Assembly: GCA_964541155.1 (NCBI GenBank)
Contig: CAZIPC010000006.1
Location: forward strand, 62,001-126,000
From: UBA4416 sp964541155
GTDB taxonomy: Bacteria > Bacteroidota > Bacteroidia > B-17B0 > Aurantibacillaceae
Direction: 5' to 3'
Length of the DNA: 64,000 bases
The notes below the pieces were generated by a model, which saw only the letters and a list, made by a program, of their open reading frames with translations, did not search any database and was not told the DNA's origin. The position numbers and the translations under genes were made by a program. This document shows positions 1 to 9,303 of this stretch, one piece after another (positions within the stretch are counted from its first letter, which is position 1; each line of letters begins with the position of its first letter).

Positions 1-1014
1 AAAAAATTATCTGTAAAAAAGGAACATATTAGAGAGATGTTTAAATCGTTTAGCAATTTAAACGTTTTAATTATTGGAGATGTAATGATCGATAGTTATA
101 TGTGGGGAAAAGTAAATCGTATTTCTCCAGAAGCGCCTGTTCCAATTATTGCTGTAACAAAAAAAGAAAAACGTTTAGGTGGAGCGGCTAATGTTGCATT
201 AAATATACAAGCGTTAGGTGCTAATCCAATATTATGTTCTGTAATAGGAATAGATTATGAAGGACAAAACTTTTTAGATTTACTAAAGCACCAAAAATTA
301 AGTCAGAAAGGAATTTTAAAATCTAGAGATAGAATTACTACTGAAAAAACCCGAGTTATAGGTAACAATCATCAATTATTAAGAATTGATGAAGAAACAG
401 AGGAAGATATATCGGCAGCAGAAACACAACAACTTATTACTTTAATTTCATATATCATTCAACATGATAAGATAGATGTTATTTTATTTGAAGATTATAA
501 CAAAGGATTAATTACACCTAAATTAATATCAAAAGTTGTTGAGTTAGCTAAAAGTAAAGGTATTCCAACATGTGTAGATCCTAAAAAGAAAAATTTTAAC
601 GATTATAAAGGAGTAACATTATTTAAACCAAATTTAAAAGAGTTAAGGGAAGGATTAAAATTAGATATAAGTTCGGATAATATTAATGAGCTGCAAAGAG
701 CAATTAGTAGTTTTAGAGTGAAACAAAAATTTGAAACCGCCCTAGTAACGCTTGCTGAGAAAGGAGTAATTATTAATTCGCGTTCAGAGAAACATCACAC
801 TCCTGCTCACATACGAAGTATTGCAGATGTTAGTGGGGCTGGAGATACAGTAATTAGTGTAGCATCATTATTAGTAGCGTTGCATGTTAACCCAGTGGTT
901 ATGGCAGCTATTTCTAATTTAGCAGGCGGTTTAGTTTGCGAACAAATTGGTGTAGTGCCAATTAGTAAAGAATTATTATTGGAAGAAGCTTTAAAATTAG
1001 ATTTTGTAAAATAA
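1..1014 (+). CDS. D-glycero-beta-D-manno-heptose-7-phosphate kinase (RfaE1/HldE-like PfkB kinase), 5' end probably outside window
   Basis: PfkB/ribokinase-fold sugar kinase. The substrate-binding motif GGAANVALN lies about 50 residues from the ATG at 37, and the C-terminal PfkB signature DVSGAGDT, holding the catalytic Asp and anion hole, is near residue 270. The N-terminal block IIGDVMIDSYMWG and the following RISPEAPVP are typical of RfaE1, the kinase half of the ADP-heptose pathway for lipopolysaccharide inner core. There is no cytidylyltransferase domain, so this is the kinase only. The frame is open back to base 1 without a stop and the codons before the ATG at 37 read naturally into the domain, so I infer that the true start lies left of the window; 37 remains possible. 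Substrate identity is by family resemblance only. Confidence 0.8.
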   Translation, partial: KKLSVKKEHIREMFKSFSNLNVLIIGDVMIDSYMWGKVNRISPEAPVPIIAVTKKEKRLGGAANVALNIQALGANPILCSVIGIDYEGQNFLDLLKHQKLSQKGILKSRDRITTEKTRVIGNNHQLLRIDEETEEDISAAETQQLITLISYIIQHDKIDVILFEDYNKGLITPKLISKVVELAKSKGIPTCVDPKKKNFNDYKGVTLFKPNLKELREGLKLDISSDNINELQRAISSFRVKQKFETALVTLAEKGVIINSRSEKHHTPAHIRSIADVSGAGDTVISVASLLVALHVNPVVMAAISNLAGGLVCEQIGVVPISKELLLEEALKLDFVK

Positions 1015-1126
1015 TTTTAACTTATAAAACTCAAAGTAAAAACAAAAGAGTTTTGATGTGTTTTTATAGTTAATGATTTAGATTTGATTTTTTGAGTAAT
1101 ATATAATGGTTAAATAAAATACAAAC

Positions 1127-1849
1127 ATGTCACAAATAACGCCATACAACAGTAACGAATCAAAGAAAGAGCAAGTGGCTCAAATGTTTGATAATATTGC
1201 CTTTAGATACGATTTTTTAAATTCTCTTTTATCATTAGGTATTCATAAAGGATGGAGAAAAAAATGTATTCAATTAATTTCAACAAAACAACCCAAATCT
1301 ATTTTAGATGTAGCTACGGGTACTGGAGATTTTGCTATAGCTGCCATGAAATTAAATCCAACTAAAGTTATTGGAATTGACATAAGCGAAGGAATGATGA
1401 GGTTTGGCAAAGAAAAATTACAAAAATTACAGTTGAATAATGTTATTACATTGCAATATGGAGATGCAGAAACATGTGATTTACCAGACAACTCCATGGA
1501 TGCTATTACTGTAGGATTTGGAGTAAGAAACTTTGAAAACTTAGAAAAAGGATTAACAAATATGTTGCGGATTTTAAAACCAGGAGGACAATTATGTGTT
1601 CTTGAATTTTCATCGCCACGTAAATTCCCAGTAAAACAATTTTATATGTTTCATTTTAAATATATAACTCCTACTTTAGGTAAATTGTTTTCTAAAGATT
1701 CCAGGGCATATACTTACTTGCCAGAGTCAATAAAAGCGTTTCCAGATAATGAGAGATTCACGGCAATTTTAGAAAAAGTGGGATATAAAAAAGCAACGTA
1801 TAGTTCAGTAGGTTTAGGTTTAGCTGCAATTTATATAGCAGAAAAGTAA
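1127..1849 (+). CDS. ubiE: Demethylmenaquinone methyltransferase (MenG/UbiE)
   Basis: Class I SAM-dependent methyltransferase of 240 residues, the usual size. Visible motifs are the UbiE N-terminal block (VAQMFDNIAFRYDFLN), the SAM-binding DVATGTGDFA near residue 62, and the family signature VGFGVRNFENLEKGL near residue 129. It performs the last C-methylation of menaquinone; ubiquinone synthesis is not expected in Bacteroidota. It ends one base before the stop of the convergent ppx gene. MqnE at about 40.3 kb supplies an earlier step of the same quinone pathway. Confidence 0.95.
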   Translation: MSQITPYNSNESKKEQVAQMFDNIAFRYDFLNSLLSLGIHKGWRKKCIQLISTKQPKSILDVATGTGDFAIAAMKLNPTKVIGIDISEGMMRFGKEKLQKLQLNNVITLQYGDAETCDLPDNSMDAITVGFGVRNFENLEKGLTNMLRILKPGGQLCVLEFSSPRKFPVKQFYMFHFKYITPTLGKLFSKDSRAYTYLPESIKAFPDNERFTAILEKVGYKKATYSSVGLGLAAIYIAEK

Positions 1850-2731
1850 TTATAGTTTTTTTGTTGCTCTCTCGTATAATTCATGAACAATTCCATCTGA
1901 TAATCCTATTTGGGGTACAAATATGTCTTCGATATCAGCTGTTTTCATAATTGTAATAAATATTTTAGATGCATGTATAATCACATCAGCTCTATCAGGC
2001 TTTAATCCTAATACTTCTACTCTTTCTTCGTAAGTATAGGAGTTAAGCATATCATTAATATTTTTTAATTTTGAATAACTAATGTTTTTATTTTCTTTTT
2101 TAGTCATTTTAAATATTTTATTAATATTTCCTCCCGATCCAATAGCATGCAAAGGCCTGTAGCCATATGTGTTTTTTTTGATCCAGTCTTTCATTAGTTC
2201 CCATTCGTCTTTTTCTACTTTGTTAAGAAGTAATCGAACGGTTCCTATATTAAAAGATTTAGAGGCTACAACTTTGTGGTTACTATACAGTGTTAATTCA
2301 GTACTACCACCGCCCACGTCTATATATAAATAAGAATGTTTTGGATTTAATAATTCTTCTATATGATTTGAAAAAACTAATTGAGCTTCTAATTTACCAT
2401 CAATAATTTCAACATTTAAATCAGCTTCTTTTTTTATTCGTTCAATAATTTCCTGGCTATTACTAGCATCTCTCATTGCACTTGTTGCAACAGCTCTGTA
2501 ATCATCAACCTCATATACCTTTATAAGTTCTCTAAATCCGCGCATCGCAGTGATTAATTTTTCTGCCTTTTTTTCAGAAATTTTCCCATTTAAAAATACG
2601 TCTTCTCCTAAACGAATTGGTAAACGAATTAATTCTTCTTTACTAAAATGAGGTTTCCCATTTACATCGTATGCTCTACAAAACAATAGTCGCATAGCAT
2701 TACTTCCAATATCAACAGCTGCAAAAATCAT
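1850..2731 (-). CDS. Ppx/GppA family exopolyphosphatase
   Basis: 293-residue protein of the ASKHA fold. The N-terminal phosphate motif DIGSNAMRLLFC (residue 7 on) and the second DVGGGSTELTLY (about residue 139) are those of Ppx/GppA phosphatases. It has only the catalytic two-domain core, as short bacterial Ppx proteins do, without the C-terminal HD-like domain of E. coli Ppx. Its ATG overlaps the stop of the upstream polyphosphate kinase by four bases (ATGA, 2728-2731), so the pair is co-transcribed and probably translationally coupled: ppk makes polyphosphate and this protein would degrade it. A pppGpp phosphatase activity cannot be excluded. Confidence 0.88.
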   Translation of the reverse strand: MIFAAVDIGSNAMRLLFCRAYDVNGKPHFSKEELIRLPIRLGEDVFLNGKISEKKAEKLITAMRGFRELIKVYEVDDYRAVATSAMRDASNSQEIIERIKKEADLNVEIIDGKLEAQLVFSNHIEELLNPKHSYLYIDVGGGSTELTLYSNHKVVASKSFNIGTVRLLLNKVEKDEWELMKDWIKKNTYGYRPLHAIGSGGNINKIFKMTKKENKNISYSKLKNINDMLNSYTYEERVEVLGLKPDRADVIIHASKIFITIMKTADIEDIFVPQIGLSDGIVHELYERATKKL

Positions 2732-4833
2732 ATAGTAGAAAGGAATTTAGTTTGAGTTTTTAAATACGTTTCTTTATCTTTTTTTAGATAGTTGTAAATT
2801 TCGTTTTGTACACGAATTTTACGTTCACCTGGTTTGGGTTTTTTGTATAAATTTTGTTGAAGTCTATCCAATATTCTAACTTTTGTATTTCCAGATAGTT
2901 GGATTTGAATGATATCTTTTATTTGTTTTTTAATATCTGTGTCTAAAATAGGAACAGCAACTTCGCTTCTACTATCTAAATTTCTACTCATCCAATCGGC
3001 TGAAGTAATGTATATTTTTTCGTGCCCTCCATTTGCAAAAATAAAAACTCTAGAATGTTCTAAGTATTTATCTACAATACTATAGGCTTTTATATTATCG
3101 CTAAATCCAGCAATTTCTGTGACTAAAGAGCATATTCCTCTAATAATTAATGTAATTTCAACTCCAGCTTGAGAGGCTTCATATAATTTTTCAATCATTT
3201 GTTTGTCAACTAAGCTATTCATTTTTAAAATCATGTATGCTTTTTTTCCAGTTTTAGCATTTGCTATTTCTTTGTCAATTAAATTTACAAATAACTGACG
3301 CATATAAAATGGAGCTACAGCTAATTGTTTATAGCTACCTGTTTTAAAATTATTTGTGTAAAAATCAAATACACTTGAAATTTCATCAGTAATATTTTTA
3401 TCGGCTGTTAGTAAACTAAAATCAGTGTAAATACGGGCTGTTTTTTCATTAAAATTACCTGTACCTATATGTGCATATTTAATTTCTTTTCCTCTTACCT
3501 TGGTTGTTATTAAAAATAGTTTACTGTGTACTTTAAGTCCAGGAACACCATAAATAACAGTAGCTCCTTCTTCTTGTAATTTATTAGCCCAGTAAATATT
3601 ATTTTCTTCATCAAAACGAGCTTGTAATTCTACTAAAACTGTTACTTTTTTCCCGTTTTTAATAGCGTTAACCAAAGCATTTGCTATTTTTGATGAATCA
3701 GCAACTCTGTATAATGTAATTTTTATGGATTCAACACTTGGATCAATAGAAGCTTCCCTCAATAAAGTAATAATATGGTCGTAAGTGTGATATGGATAAT
3801 GTAATAAAATATCTTTTTGTTTGATAACATTTAAAATACTTGTATTAATATTATAAAGATGTTTGTGTATTAATGGAGGAGGGTTATCATAGATCAATTT
3901 TTTTTCTCCAATATTTGGAAACCCTATGAAATCTTTAAAATTATGATATCTGCCACCAGGAATAGCATTATCTTTTTTATCCATCCCTAATTTTTTCATT
4001 ATAAAAGCGAGCATTTCTTTACTCATATGGCTATCATACACAAATCTAACGGGTTGACCTTTTTTCCTATCCTTCACGCTTTTAGATATTTTTTCTAGCA
4101 TACTTTTGCTTACATCTTGATCAATATCTAATTCAGCATCACGTGTTAGTTTAATATTAATAGCTTCTTTGGTTGTGTACCCAAATACAGAAAATATTTC
4201 ATGAACATTAAATCTAATTACATCGTCTAATAGAATAATAAATTTTTTATTTTTTTCTTGAGGTAAAATAATAAATCTACTGGTTGTTCTAGATGGAATT
4301 TCTATTAATGCGTATTTGTTTTTTTGATTTTGAATATTAGAAATTAAACGAACAAATAAATATCCTGATTTGTCTTTCATGTAGGGGAAAGGTTTGTTTT
4401 CATCTACCATAATAGGAAATAAGGTATTCTCAACTTCTTTATGAAAATAATCTCTTACATATTGTTGTTGTTGTTCATTAAGATGTTTTTCGTTTATGAT
4501 AAAAACATTTTCTTTGGCAAGCTCTTTAAGTAACTCTTGATAGATGTCTTCAAAATGTTGTTGTTGTTCAATTACTTTTTTTTGAAGTTTATGTAATAAA
4601 ACTTTAGGGTCATCGCCATAAATATCTATAGCTTTTTTTCCAAGTTTTGTTAGTCTGTTAATGGTTGCAACTCGAACCCGATAAAATTCGTCTCTGTTAT
4701 TACTAAAAATTCCTAAAAATTTTAATCGTTCAATAAGAGGTGTGGTTGGATCAGCAGCTTCTTGAAGAACTCTTTCGTTAAAAGAAAGCCAACTTATTTC
4801 TCTATTAATATTAGGAATTTTGTTTTTTTGCAT
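2728..4833 (-). CDS. ppk1: Polyphosphate kinase 1
   Basis: 701 residues, full length for PPK1. The N domain begins with INREISWLSFNERVLQEA. The catalytic region shows LLHYPYHTYDHI, LYRVADSSKIANAL and GVPGLKVHSKLFL, whose His matches the autophosphorylated His of E. coli PPK1, followed by HIGTGNFNEKTARIYTD. The enzyme reversibly transfers the ATP gamma phosphate to long-chain polyphosphate. It is first in a two-gene operon with ppx (four-base overlap). A TATATTTG-like -7 box lies 30-37 bases upstream of the start codon. Start chosen at the ATG giving the canonical N terminus. Confidence 0.96.
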   Translation of the reverse strand: MQKNKIPNINREISWLSFNERVLQEAADPTTPLIERLKFLGIFSNNRDEFYRVRVATINRLTKLGKKAIDIYGDDPKVLLHKLQKKVIEQQQHFEDIYQELLKELAKENVFIINEKHLNEQQQQYVRDYFHKEVENTLFPIMVDENKPFPYMKDKSGYLFVRLISNIQNQKNKYALIEIPSRTTSRFIILPQEKNKKFIILLDDVIRFNVHEIFSVFGYTTKEAINIKLTRDAELDIDQDVSKSMLEKISKSVKDRKKGQPVRFVYDSHMSKEMLAFIMKKLGMDKKDNAIPGGRYHNFKDFIGFPNIGEKKLIYDNPPPLIHKHLYNINTSILNVIKQKDILLHYPYHTYDHIITLLREASIDPSVESIKITLYRVADSSKIANALVNAIKNGKKVTVLVELQARFDEENNIYWANKLQEEGATVIYGVPGLKVHSKLFLITTKVRGKEIKYAHIGTGNFNEKTARIYTDFSLLTADKNITDEISSVFDFYTNNFKTGSYKQLAVAPFYMRQLFVNLIDKEIANAKTGKKAYMILKMNSLVDKQMIEKLYEASQAGVEITLIIRGICSLVTEIAGFSDNIKAYSIVDKYLEHSRVFIFANGGHEKIYITSADWMSRNLDSRSEVAVPILDTDIKKQIKDIIQIQLSGNTKVRILDRLQQNLYKKPKPGERKIRVQNEIYNYLKKDKETYLKTQTKFLSTI

Positions 4834-4862
4834 AATTAATTGTTATCCAAATTTATAGTTAT

Positions 4863-4870
4863 CAAATATA
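4863..4870 (-). promoter_or_regulatory. Bacteroidota -7 box (TATATTTG) for ppk1-ppx
   Basis: On the reverse strand this reads TATATTTG, matching TAnnTTTG. It sits about 30 bases before the ppk1 ATG, leaving a short leader. No clear TTG element was found 19-21 bases further upstream, so only half the promoter is supported. Confidence 0.45.
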
Positions 4871-4903
4871 CATAATAAGCCTTAATTCTTTTTTTTATTT
4901 TAT

Positions 4904-4911
4904 TACATTTG
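4904..4911 (+). promoter_or_regulatory. Bacteroidota -7 box (TACATTTG) for the carotenoid operon
   Basis: Exact TACATTTG located 21 bases before the ATG at 4933. It supports transcription starting near 4918 and therefore an initiation codon at 4933 rather than the in-frame TTG at 4909, which lies inside the box. The -33 TTG is not evident. Confidence 0.5.
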
Positions 4912-4932
4912 ACTTATCATAACAATTATTTA

Positions 4933-5553
4933 ATGAACTTTGTAAAGAAAAATATACCAATAATTAGTATCATTATTTTTCATTTGGTGGGTTTTTTTGG
5001 ATTTATTTTCTATCCAAATCTATTTAAATCGCTCAGTTCGGCCAATATAATATTATCTTCTGTTATTGTTATTTTAGTTTCTAAACAATACAATTGGTCA
5101 TTTTATAGATCGTTAATTATAATTGCTATTTTAGGATATTTAGTTGAGGTTTTAGGGGTTAAAACAAAATTAATTTTTGGATCTTATTATTACGGCTATT
5201 CGTTGGGATATAAGTTGTTTTCAGTTCCTTTATTAATAGGTGTTAATTGGAGTGTTTTATTATATTGCACAGCCCAATGTGTTAGATTAAAAAACATGTT
5301 TTTAAATGCTTTAGTTAGTGCTTTTTTAATGGTGTTTCTTGATTTTTTTATTGAACAAAATGCTTCTAATTTTGATTTTTGGTATTGGGAGAATTTAAAA
5401 ATTCCATTGCAAAATTATATAGCCTGGTTTCTTATCTCTTTTGTATTTAATCTTCTGGTTCAAAAACATATTAATAGTCATGTAAACAATACAGCTAAAT
5501 TATTTTACATTACACAATTGTTATTTTTTTGTGCTTTATATTTATTTGTGTAA
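4933..5553 (+). CDS. Carotenoid biosynthesis membrane protein, CruF/DUF422-like
   Basis: About 206 residues with six to seven hydrophobic segments. The block GYLVEVLGVKTKLIFGSYYYG followed by a PLLIGVNW motif and an acidic DFFIEQNA segment is typical of the carotenoid biosynthesis family that includes CruF, a carotenoid 1,2-hydratase acting on acyclic end groups. It is immediately upstream of a carotene hydroxylase and a lycopene cyclase, consistent with a pathway to a hydroxylated monocyclic carotenoid such as a myxol type; that product is inference. The start is set at ATG 4933 because the -7 promoter box overlaps the upstream TTG. The exact reaction cannot be read from sequence. Confidence 0.82.
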   Translation: MNFVKKNIPIISIIIFHLVGFFGFIFYPNLFKSLSSANIILSSVIVILVSKQYNWSFYRSLIIIAILGYLVEVLGVKTKLIFGSYYYGYSLGYKLFSVPLLIGVNWSVLLYCTAQCVRLKNMFLNALVSAFLMVFLDFFIEQNASNFDFWYWENLKIPLQNYIAWFLISFVFNLLVQKHINSHVNNTAKLFYITQLLFFCALYLFV

Positions 5554-5582
5554 ACAAAATAGTAGTTAATTTGTTATATAAA

Positions 5583-6050
5583 ATGATGTTAGATATAATT
5601 ATAGTTTTATTTGCTTTTTTGGGTATGGAGTTTATGGCTTGGTTTACCCATAAGTTTGTGATGCATGGGCTAATGTGGTTTTTTCATCGAGATCACCACG
5701 ACAATAGTAACGAGGGTTTTTTTGAAAAAAATGATGTATTTTTTCTAATATATGCTATTCCTAGTTGGCTTTGTATGATGTTTGGAGCCATGAATGGATA
5801 TGATTACAGATTTTATATAGGATTAGGTATTTTATTTTATGGTATTGCTTATTTCTTGGTTCATGATGTGATTATCCATCAACGATTTAAGTGGTTTTCT
5901 AAATCTCAAAATTGGTATGTTAAAGGAATTAAGAGGGCTCATAAAATTCATCACAAGCATATTAATAAATATGATGGTGAAAATTTTGGCATGTTAATAG
6001 TGCCATTTCATTATTTTAAAAATAAAGAAAATCAAAATAAACGTGTGTAA
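5583..6050 (+). CDS. crtZ: Beta-carotene hydroxylase CrtZ (membrane di-iron)
   Basis: 155-residue membrane protein of the fatty-acid-hydroxylase superfamily. All four histidine clusters for the di-iron site are present: HKFVMH (HxxxxH), HRDHH (HxxHH), HDVIIH (HxxxxH) and HKIHH (HxxHH). CrtZ adds 3-hydroxyl groups to beta-ionone rings. Start chosen at ATG 5583 (a second ATG follows at once), 29 bases after the CruF-like stop; an upstream in-frame start at 5529 would overlap the previous gene and add a non-conserved tail. Second gene of the carotenoid operon. Confidence 0.92.
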   Translation: MMLDIIIVLFAFLGMEFMAWFTHKFVMHGLMWFFHRDHHDNSNEGFFEKNDVFFLIYAIPSWLCMMFGAMNGYDYRFYIGLGILFYGIAYFLVHDVIIHQRFKWFSKSQNWYVKGIKRAHKIHHKHINKYDGENFGMLIVPFHYFKNKENQNKRV

Positions 6051-6071
6051 TTATTTAATAAAATATAGCAC

Positions 6072-6773
6072 ATGAATTTGCATTACACGTATTTACTGTT
6101 AGATATTGCCAGTATTATATTTCCTTTAGCAATGAGTTTTGACAAAAAAGTTGCTTTTTATAAATCGTGGATATATTTATTCCCATCTATTTTAATCACT
6201 TCTATGTTTTTTATAATATGGGATATTTTTTTCACTATAAAAGGAGTTTGGAGCTTTAACCCCAAATATATTACAGGTATTTACATATTTAATTTGCCAA
6301 TAGAAGAATTATTATTTTTTATATGTGTTCCATATTCTTGTATTTTTATTTACGAATCTTGTAACGCATATTTACAAAAAGATATCTCTAAAAAATACAC
6401 TACATATATTAGTATTTTACTTTTTGGTTTAAGTTTATTAAGTAGTATACTTTATCATAATAAAACATATACTATTGTTAATGCCACTGTATGTTTGTTT
6501 TTAATCTTATTTTCAGAATTTATTTATAAGTTCAAAAAATTAGGAAATTTTTATTTATCCTATTTTATTTCTTTAATTCCATTTTTTATATGTAATGGCA
6601 TATTAACTGCCTTGCCAGTTGTAATATATAATAATCATGAAAATATGAATTTAAGATTATATACTATACCTTTAGAGGATACATTTTATTGTTTGAGTTT
6701 GTTACTAAGTAGCGTATTAATGATGGATTATTTCAGAAATAGTAACAGATATATTTCGAAAACTAAATTATAA
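6072..6773 (+). CDS. Lycopene beta-cyclase, fused CrtYc-CrtYd type
   Basis: 233 residues and about seven transmembrane segments. It holds two homologous halves: the first with WSFNPKYITGIYIFNLPIEELLFF and the second with YTIPLEDTFYCLSLLL, each carrying the PxE(E/D) motif typical of the heterodimeric CrtYc/CrtYd cyclases. Here they are fused in one chain, as in many Bacteroidota and in fungal cyclase domains. It converts the psi end groups of lycopene to beta rings, providing the substrate for the CrtZ gene 21 bases upstream. No phytoene synthase or desaturase lies in this window. Confidence 0.88.
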   Translation: MNLHYTYLLLDIASIIFPLAMSFDKKVAFYKSWIYLFPSILITSMFFIIWDIFFTIKGVWSFNPKYITGIYIFNLPIEELLFFICVPYSCIFIYESCNAYLQKDISKKYTTYISILLFGLSLLSSILYHNKTYTIVNATVCLFLILFSEFIYKFKKLGNFYLSYFISLIPFFICNGILTALPVVIYNNHENMNLRLYTIPLEDTFYCLSLLLSSVLMMDYFRNSNRYISKTKL

Positions 6774-6786
6774 ATTTCTTTTAACT

Positions 6787-7440
6787 ATGAAATCCATATT
6801 TGAATTTTTAAAACATTTAGCAAAAAATAATCAAAAAGAGTGGTTTGATGCTAACCGAAAAACATACGAAAATTGTAAGATAGAATTTGAATCTCTCATA
6901 AAATTAATTATAGATAAAAGTATTTTATTTGATAAAGATTTAGTTGGATTAGAACCCAAAAAATGCCTATTCAGAATTAATAAAGATATACGCTTTAGTA
7001 AAGATAAATCTCCATACAAATTAAATATGGGGGCTAGTATTAATCCCGGCGGAAAAAAATCAATGATTCCTGGTTATTACATTCACATTGAGCCAGGTAA
7101 AAGTTTTTTAGCAGGAGGTTGCTATCAACCTATGCCCGAATTTTTAGCATCAATTAGGCAAGAAATTGATTATAATAGTAACGATTTTAAAAAAATAATA
7201 ACACACAAAGATTTTAAGAAATATTTCAAAGAGTTATCATCAGAAGATAAATTAAAAACAGCTCCAAAGGGTTATGCTAAAGATCATCCCAATTTAGATT
7301 TACTTCAGCATAAACATTATATTGTAGTTTATCCTTTAACTGATGCCGATGTTATAAATAAAGATTTTCCTATTTTAGCAACTAAGGTTTTTAAAGCTAT
7401 GATGCCGTTAAATCAATTTTTAAGAAATTGTATGAATTAG
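6787..7440 (+). CDS. DUF2461 domain protein (TIGR02453 family)
   Basis: 217-residue soluble protein matching the DUF2461 family: an N terminus FLKHLAKNNQKEWFDANR, then FRINKDIRFSKDKSPYKLNMG, and a central GYYIHIEPGKSFLAGGCYQPMPE. No catalytic function is established for the family that I know of. It follows the lycopene cyclase by 13 bases and so may be carried on the carotenoid transcript, but the family is widespread in Bacteroidota without such context, so I do not infer a pigment role. Confidence 0.85.
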   Translation: MKSIFEFLKHLAKNNQKEWFDANRKTYENCKIEFESLIKLIIDKSILFDKDLVGLEPKKCLFRINKDIRFSKDKSPYKLNMGASINPGGKKSMIPGYYIHIEPGKSFLAGGCYQPMPEFLASIRQEIDYNSNDFKKIITHKDFKKYFKELSSEDKLKTAPKGYAKDHPNLDLLQHKHYIVVYPLTDADVINKDFPILATKVFKAMMPLNQFLRNCMN

Positions 7441-7444
7441 TTTT

Positions 7445-8089
7445 CTATGAAATTAAATCTAATAATGATGTAAGTTGGTAATCAGCTATAGAAAACTTAG
7501 GATTATGTTTATTAATTTCTTCGGGTATAGCAACCACTTTCATTTGCGCAGATTTTCCAGCTATAACGCCATTTACAGAATCTTCAATAACTAAGCAATG
7601 ATGTGGATTAGTGTTTAATATTTTAGCACATGTTAAGTATACTTCAGGATGAGGTTTCCCAAATGTCATATGTTCTGCAGAGCACAACGCTTCAAAATAA
7701 GGCTCTATATTTAGTGATTTAACAACAGTATTCATTAGTTTTGAGTTAGATGAAGTCCCAATTCCTAATTTAATGCCTTTATTTTTAAGTATATCTAACG
7801 TTTCATGAACTCCAAGCATACTTTTGCCTTGATTTTCAATTAAATGGCATAATCTAGTAATTACTAAATTATCAAATTCATCAATAGATATATGATGGAT
7901 AGAATGTTTTGTAAACCAATAATTTGCAACTTCTTTAAATCTTAAGCCAGTTGTAATTCTGCAATGATTATCAGTAAATGGAATTCCAATTTCGGTAAAA
8001 CTATCAATCATTACTTTACGCCATAAAGGTTCAGAGTCAATAATAACTCCGTCCATGTCAAAAATAACAGCTTTAATATCTGAGAGCAT
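7445..8089 (-). CDS. HAD-superfamily sugar-phosphate phosphatase
   Basis: 214 residues with all HAD motifs: motif I DMDGVIIDSEP (nucleophile and acid Asp, residues about 11-13), motif II TSSN, motif III Lys in FGKPHPEVY, and motif IV VIEDSVNGV. The helical cap after motif I and the overall length resemble the hexitol/2-deoxyglucose-6-phosphate phosphatase subgroup (HxpB/YniC-like). Exact substrate is unknown. Convergent with the DUF2461 gene (four bases between stops) and divergent from the glycosyltransferase. Confidence 0.85.
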   Translation of the reverse strand: MLSDIKAVIFDMDGVIIDSEPLWRKVMIDSFTEIGIPFTDNHCRITTGLRFKEVANYWFTKHSIHHISIDEFDNLVITRLCHLIENQGKSMLGVHETLDILKNKGIKLGIGTSSNSKLMNTVVKSLNIEPYFEALCSAEHMTFGKPHPEVYLTCAKILNTNPHHCLVIEDSVNGVIAGKSAQMKVVAIPEEINKHNPKFSIADYQLTSLLDLIS

Positions 8090-8160
8090 TGTTAATTTCT
8101 TTGTTTAATAAATACAAATATAACTTAATTATCTACCTCAATGCTTGGTATTTTTGTAAC

Positions 8161-9303
8161 ATGTATTTTCCTGATTTTGTTGAAATAGGAGCGGACGAGC
8201 TATTGTTGGTCGCTTTTTTTGTATCATTAGTTGGTATTATTATTAACTATGTAATGAATATATTGCCTATTGGTAATTTTAAGAACACAACTATTGAAGT
8301 AGGCTTAGCAAAAGAGCCTGTAACGGTTATTATATGTGCTCGAAACGAAGATGATAATTTAACTGAATTTTTACCTAAAATTTTAATGCAAAATTATTCG
8401 GAATTTGAAGTTGTAGTGGTTAATGATTGTTCAACAGATAATACTGAAAATGTAATTGATGAGTTTGCAAAGATTTTCCCCAACTTAAAAAAAGTAAATA
8501 TAAAAGAAGATGATTATTACAAGCATGGTAAAAAATTTGCTGTAATGGTTGGTATTAAAGGCGCTAAATACGATAATTTGATATTTACAGATGCTGACTG
8601 TTTTCCTGCTAATGAAAATTGGTTAAATGATATGAGTTCAGGCTTTGTTAATAAACGAGAAATTGTTTTAGGATATGGTGCGTATAAAAAAGAAATTGGT
8701 TTTTTAAATAAATTAATACGTTTTGATACTTTTTTAATTGCAGCTAACTATTTATCTGCAGCAATAAAAGGTCATCCTTATATGGGAGTTGGAAGAAATT
8801 TAGCATATAAGAAAGATTTATTTTATAAACAAAAAGGATTTTCTAAACATTATCATATTGTGTCAGGAGACGATGATTTATTTATTAACCAAGCTGCTAA
8901 TAAAAACAATACAAATATAGCTATAAGCTCCAATGCTATTACTTATTCAAATGCTAAGCGTACGTTTAGTGATTGGAAAAGGCAAAAACAAAGGCATTTA
9001 ACAACATCACCTTACTATAATTCAAAAACTAAATTTAAAATAAGATTATCATTTGCTATTCAGTATTTTTTTTACGTTATGTTTATAGCATTAATGTTAT
9101 TTAAAACAACCATCTTGGTAGCATTAATAGGATTATTTATTAAGCTATGTATTCAAACAGTTATATTTAATAAAGTCGCAAAAAAACTACAAGAATTTGA
9201 TTTGTGGATATTTTCAGGGTTTTATGAAATTATTTTATTAATAATATATCCATTATTTCATATAGGTAAATTATTTCATAAAGCTAATAAATGGAAGAAT
9301 TAA
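8161..9303 (+). CDS. Family 2 glycosyltransferase, membrane-anchored
   Basis: GT-A glycosyltransferase of 380 residues. An N-terminal hydrophobic segment precedes the GT2 block VTVIICARNEDDNL and VVVNDCSTDNTENV; the DxD-type motif is FTDADCFP, and SGDDDLFINQAA with KRQKQRHL resembles the acceptor/product-release ED and QxxRW-like motifs. Two hydrophobic segments follow at the C terminus. Likely transfers a sugar to an envelope acceptor. The ATG at 8161 is used; the longer frame begins with TTG at 8089 inside the divergent HAD start. It overlaps the sigma-factor gene by 13 bases. Confidence 0.82.
   Translation: MYFPDFVEIGADELLLVAFFVSLVGIIINYVMNILPIGNFKNTTIEVGLAKEPVTVIICARNEDDNLTEFLPKILMQNYSEFEVVVVNDCSTDNTENVIDEFAKIFPNLKKVNIKEDDYYKHGKKFAVMVGIKGAKYDNLIFTDADCFPANENWLNDMSSGFVNKREIVLGYGAYKKEIGFLNKLIRFDTFLIAANYLSAAIKGHPYMGVGRNLAYKKDLFYKQKGFSKHYHIVSGDDDLFINQAANKNNTNIAISSNAITYSNAKRTFSDWKRQKQRHLTTSPYYNSKTKFKIRLSFAIQYFFYVMFIALMLFKTTILVALIGLFIKLCIQTVIFNKVAKKLQEFDLWIFSGFYEIILLIIYPLFHIGKLFHKANKWKN

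Noticed and set aside
8089..8160. Upstream extension of the glycosyltransferase from a TTG
   Set aside because: The TTG shares bases with the divergent HAD start codon and the extra residues are unlike the family; ATG 8161 is better.
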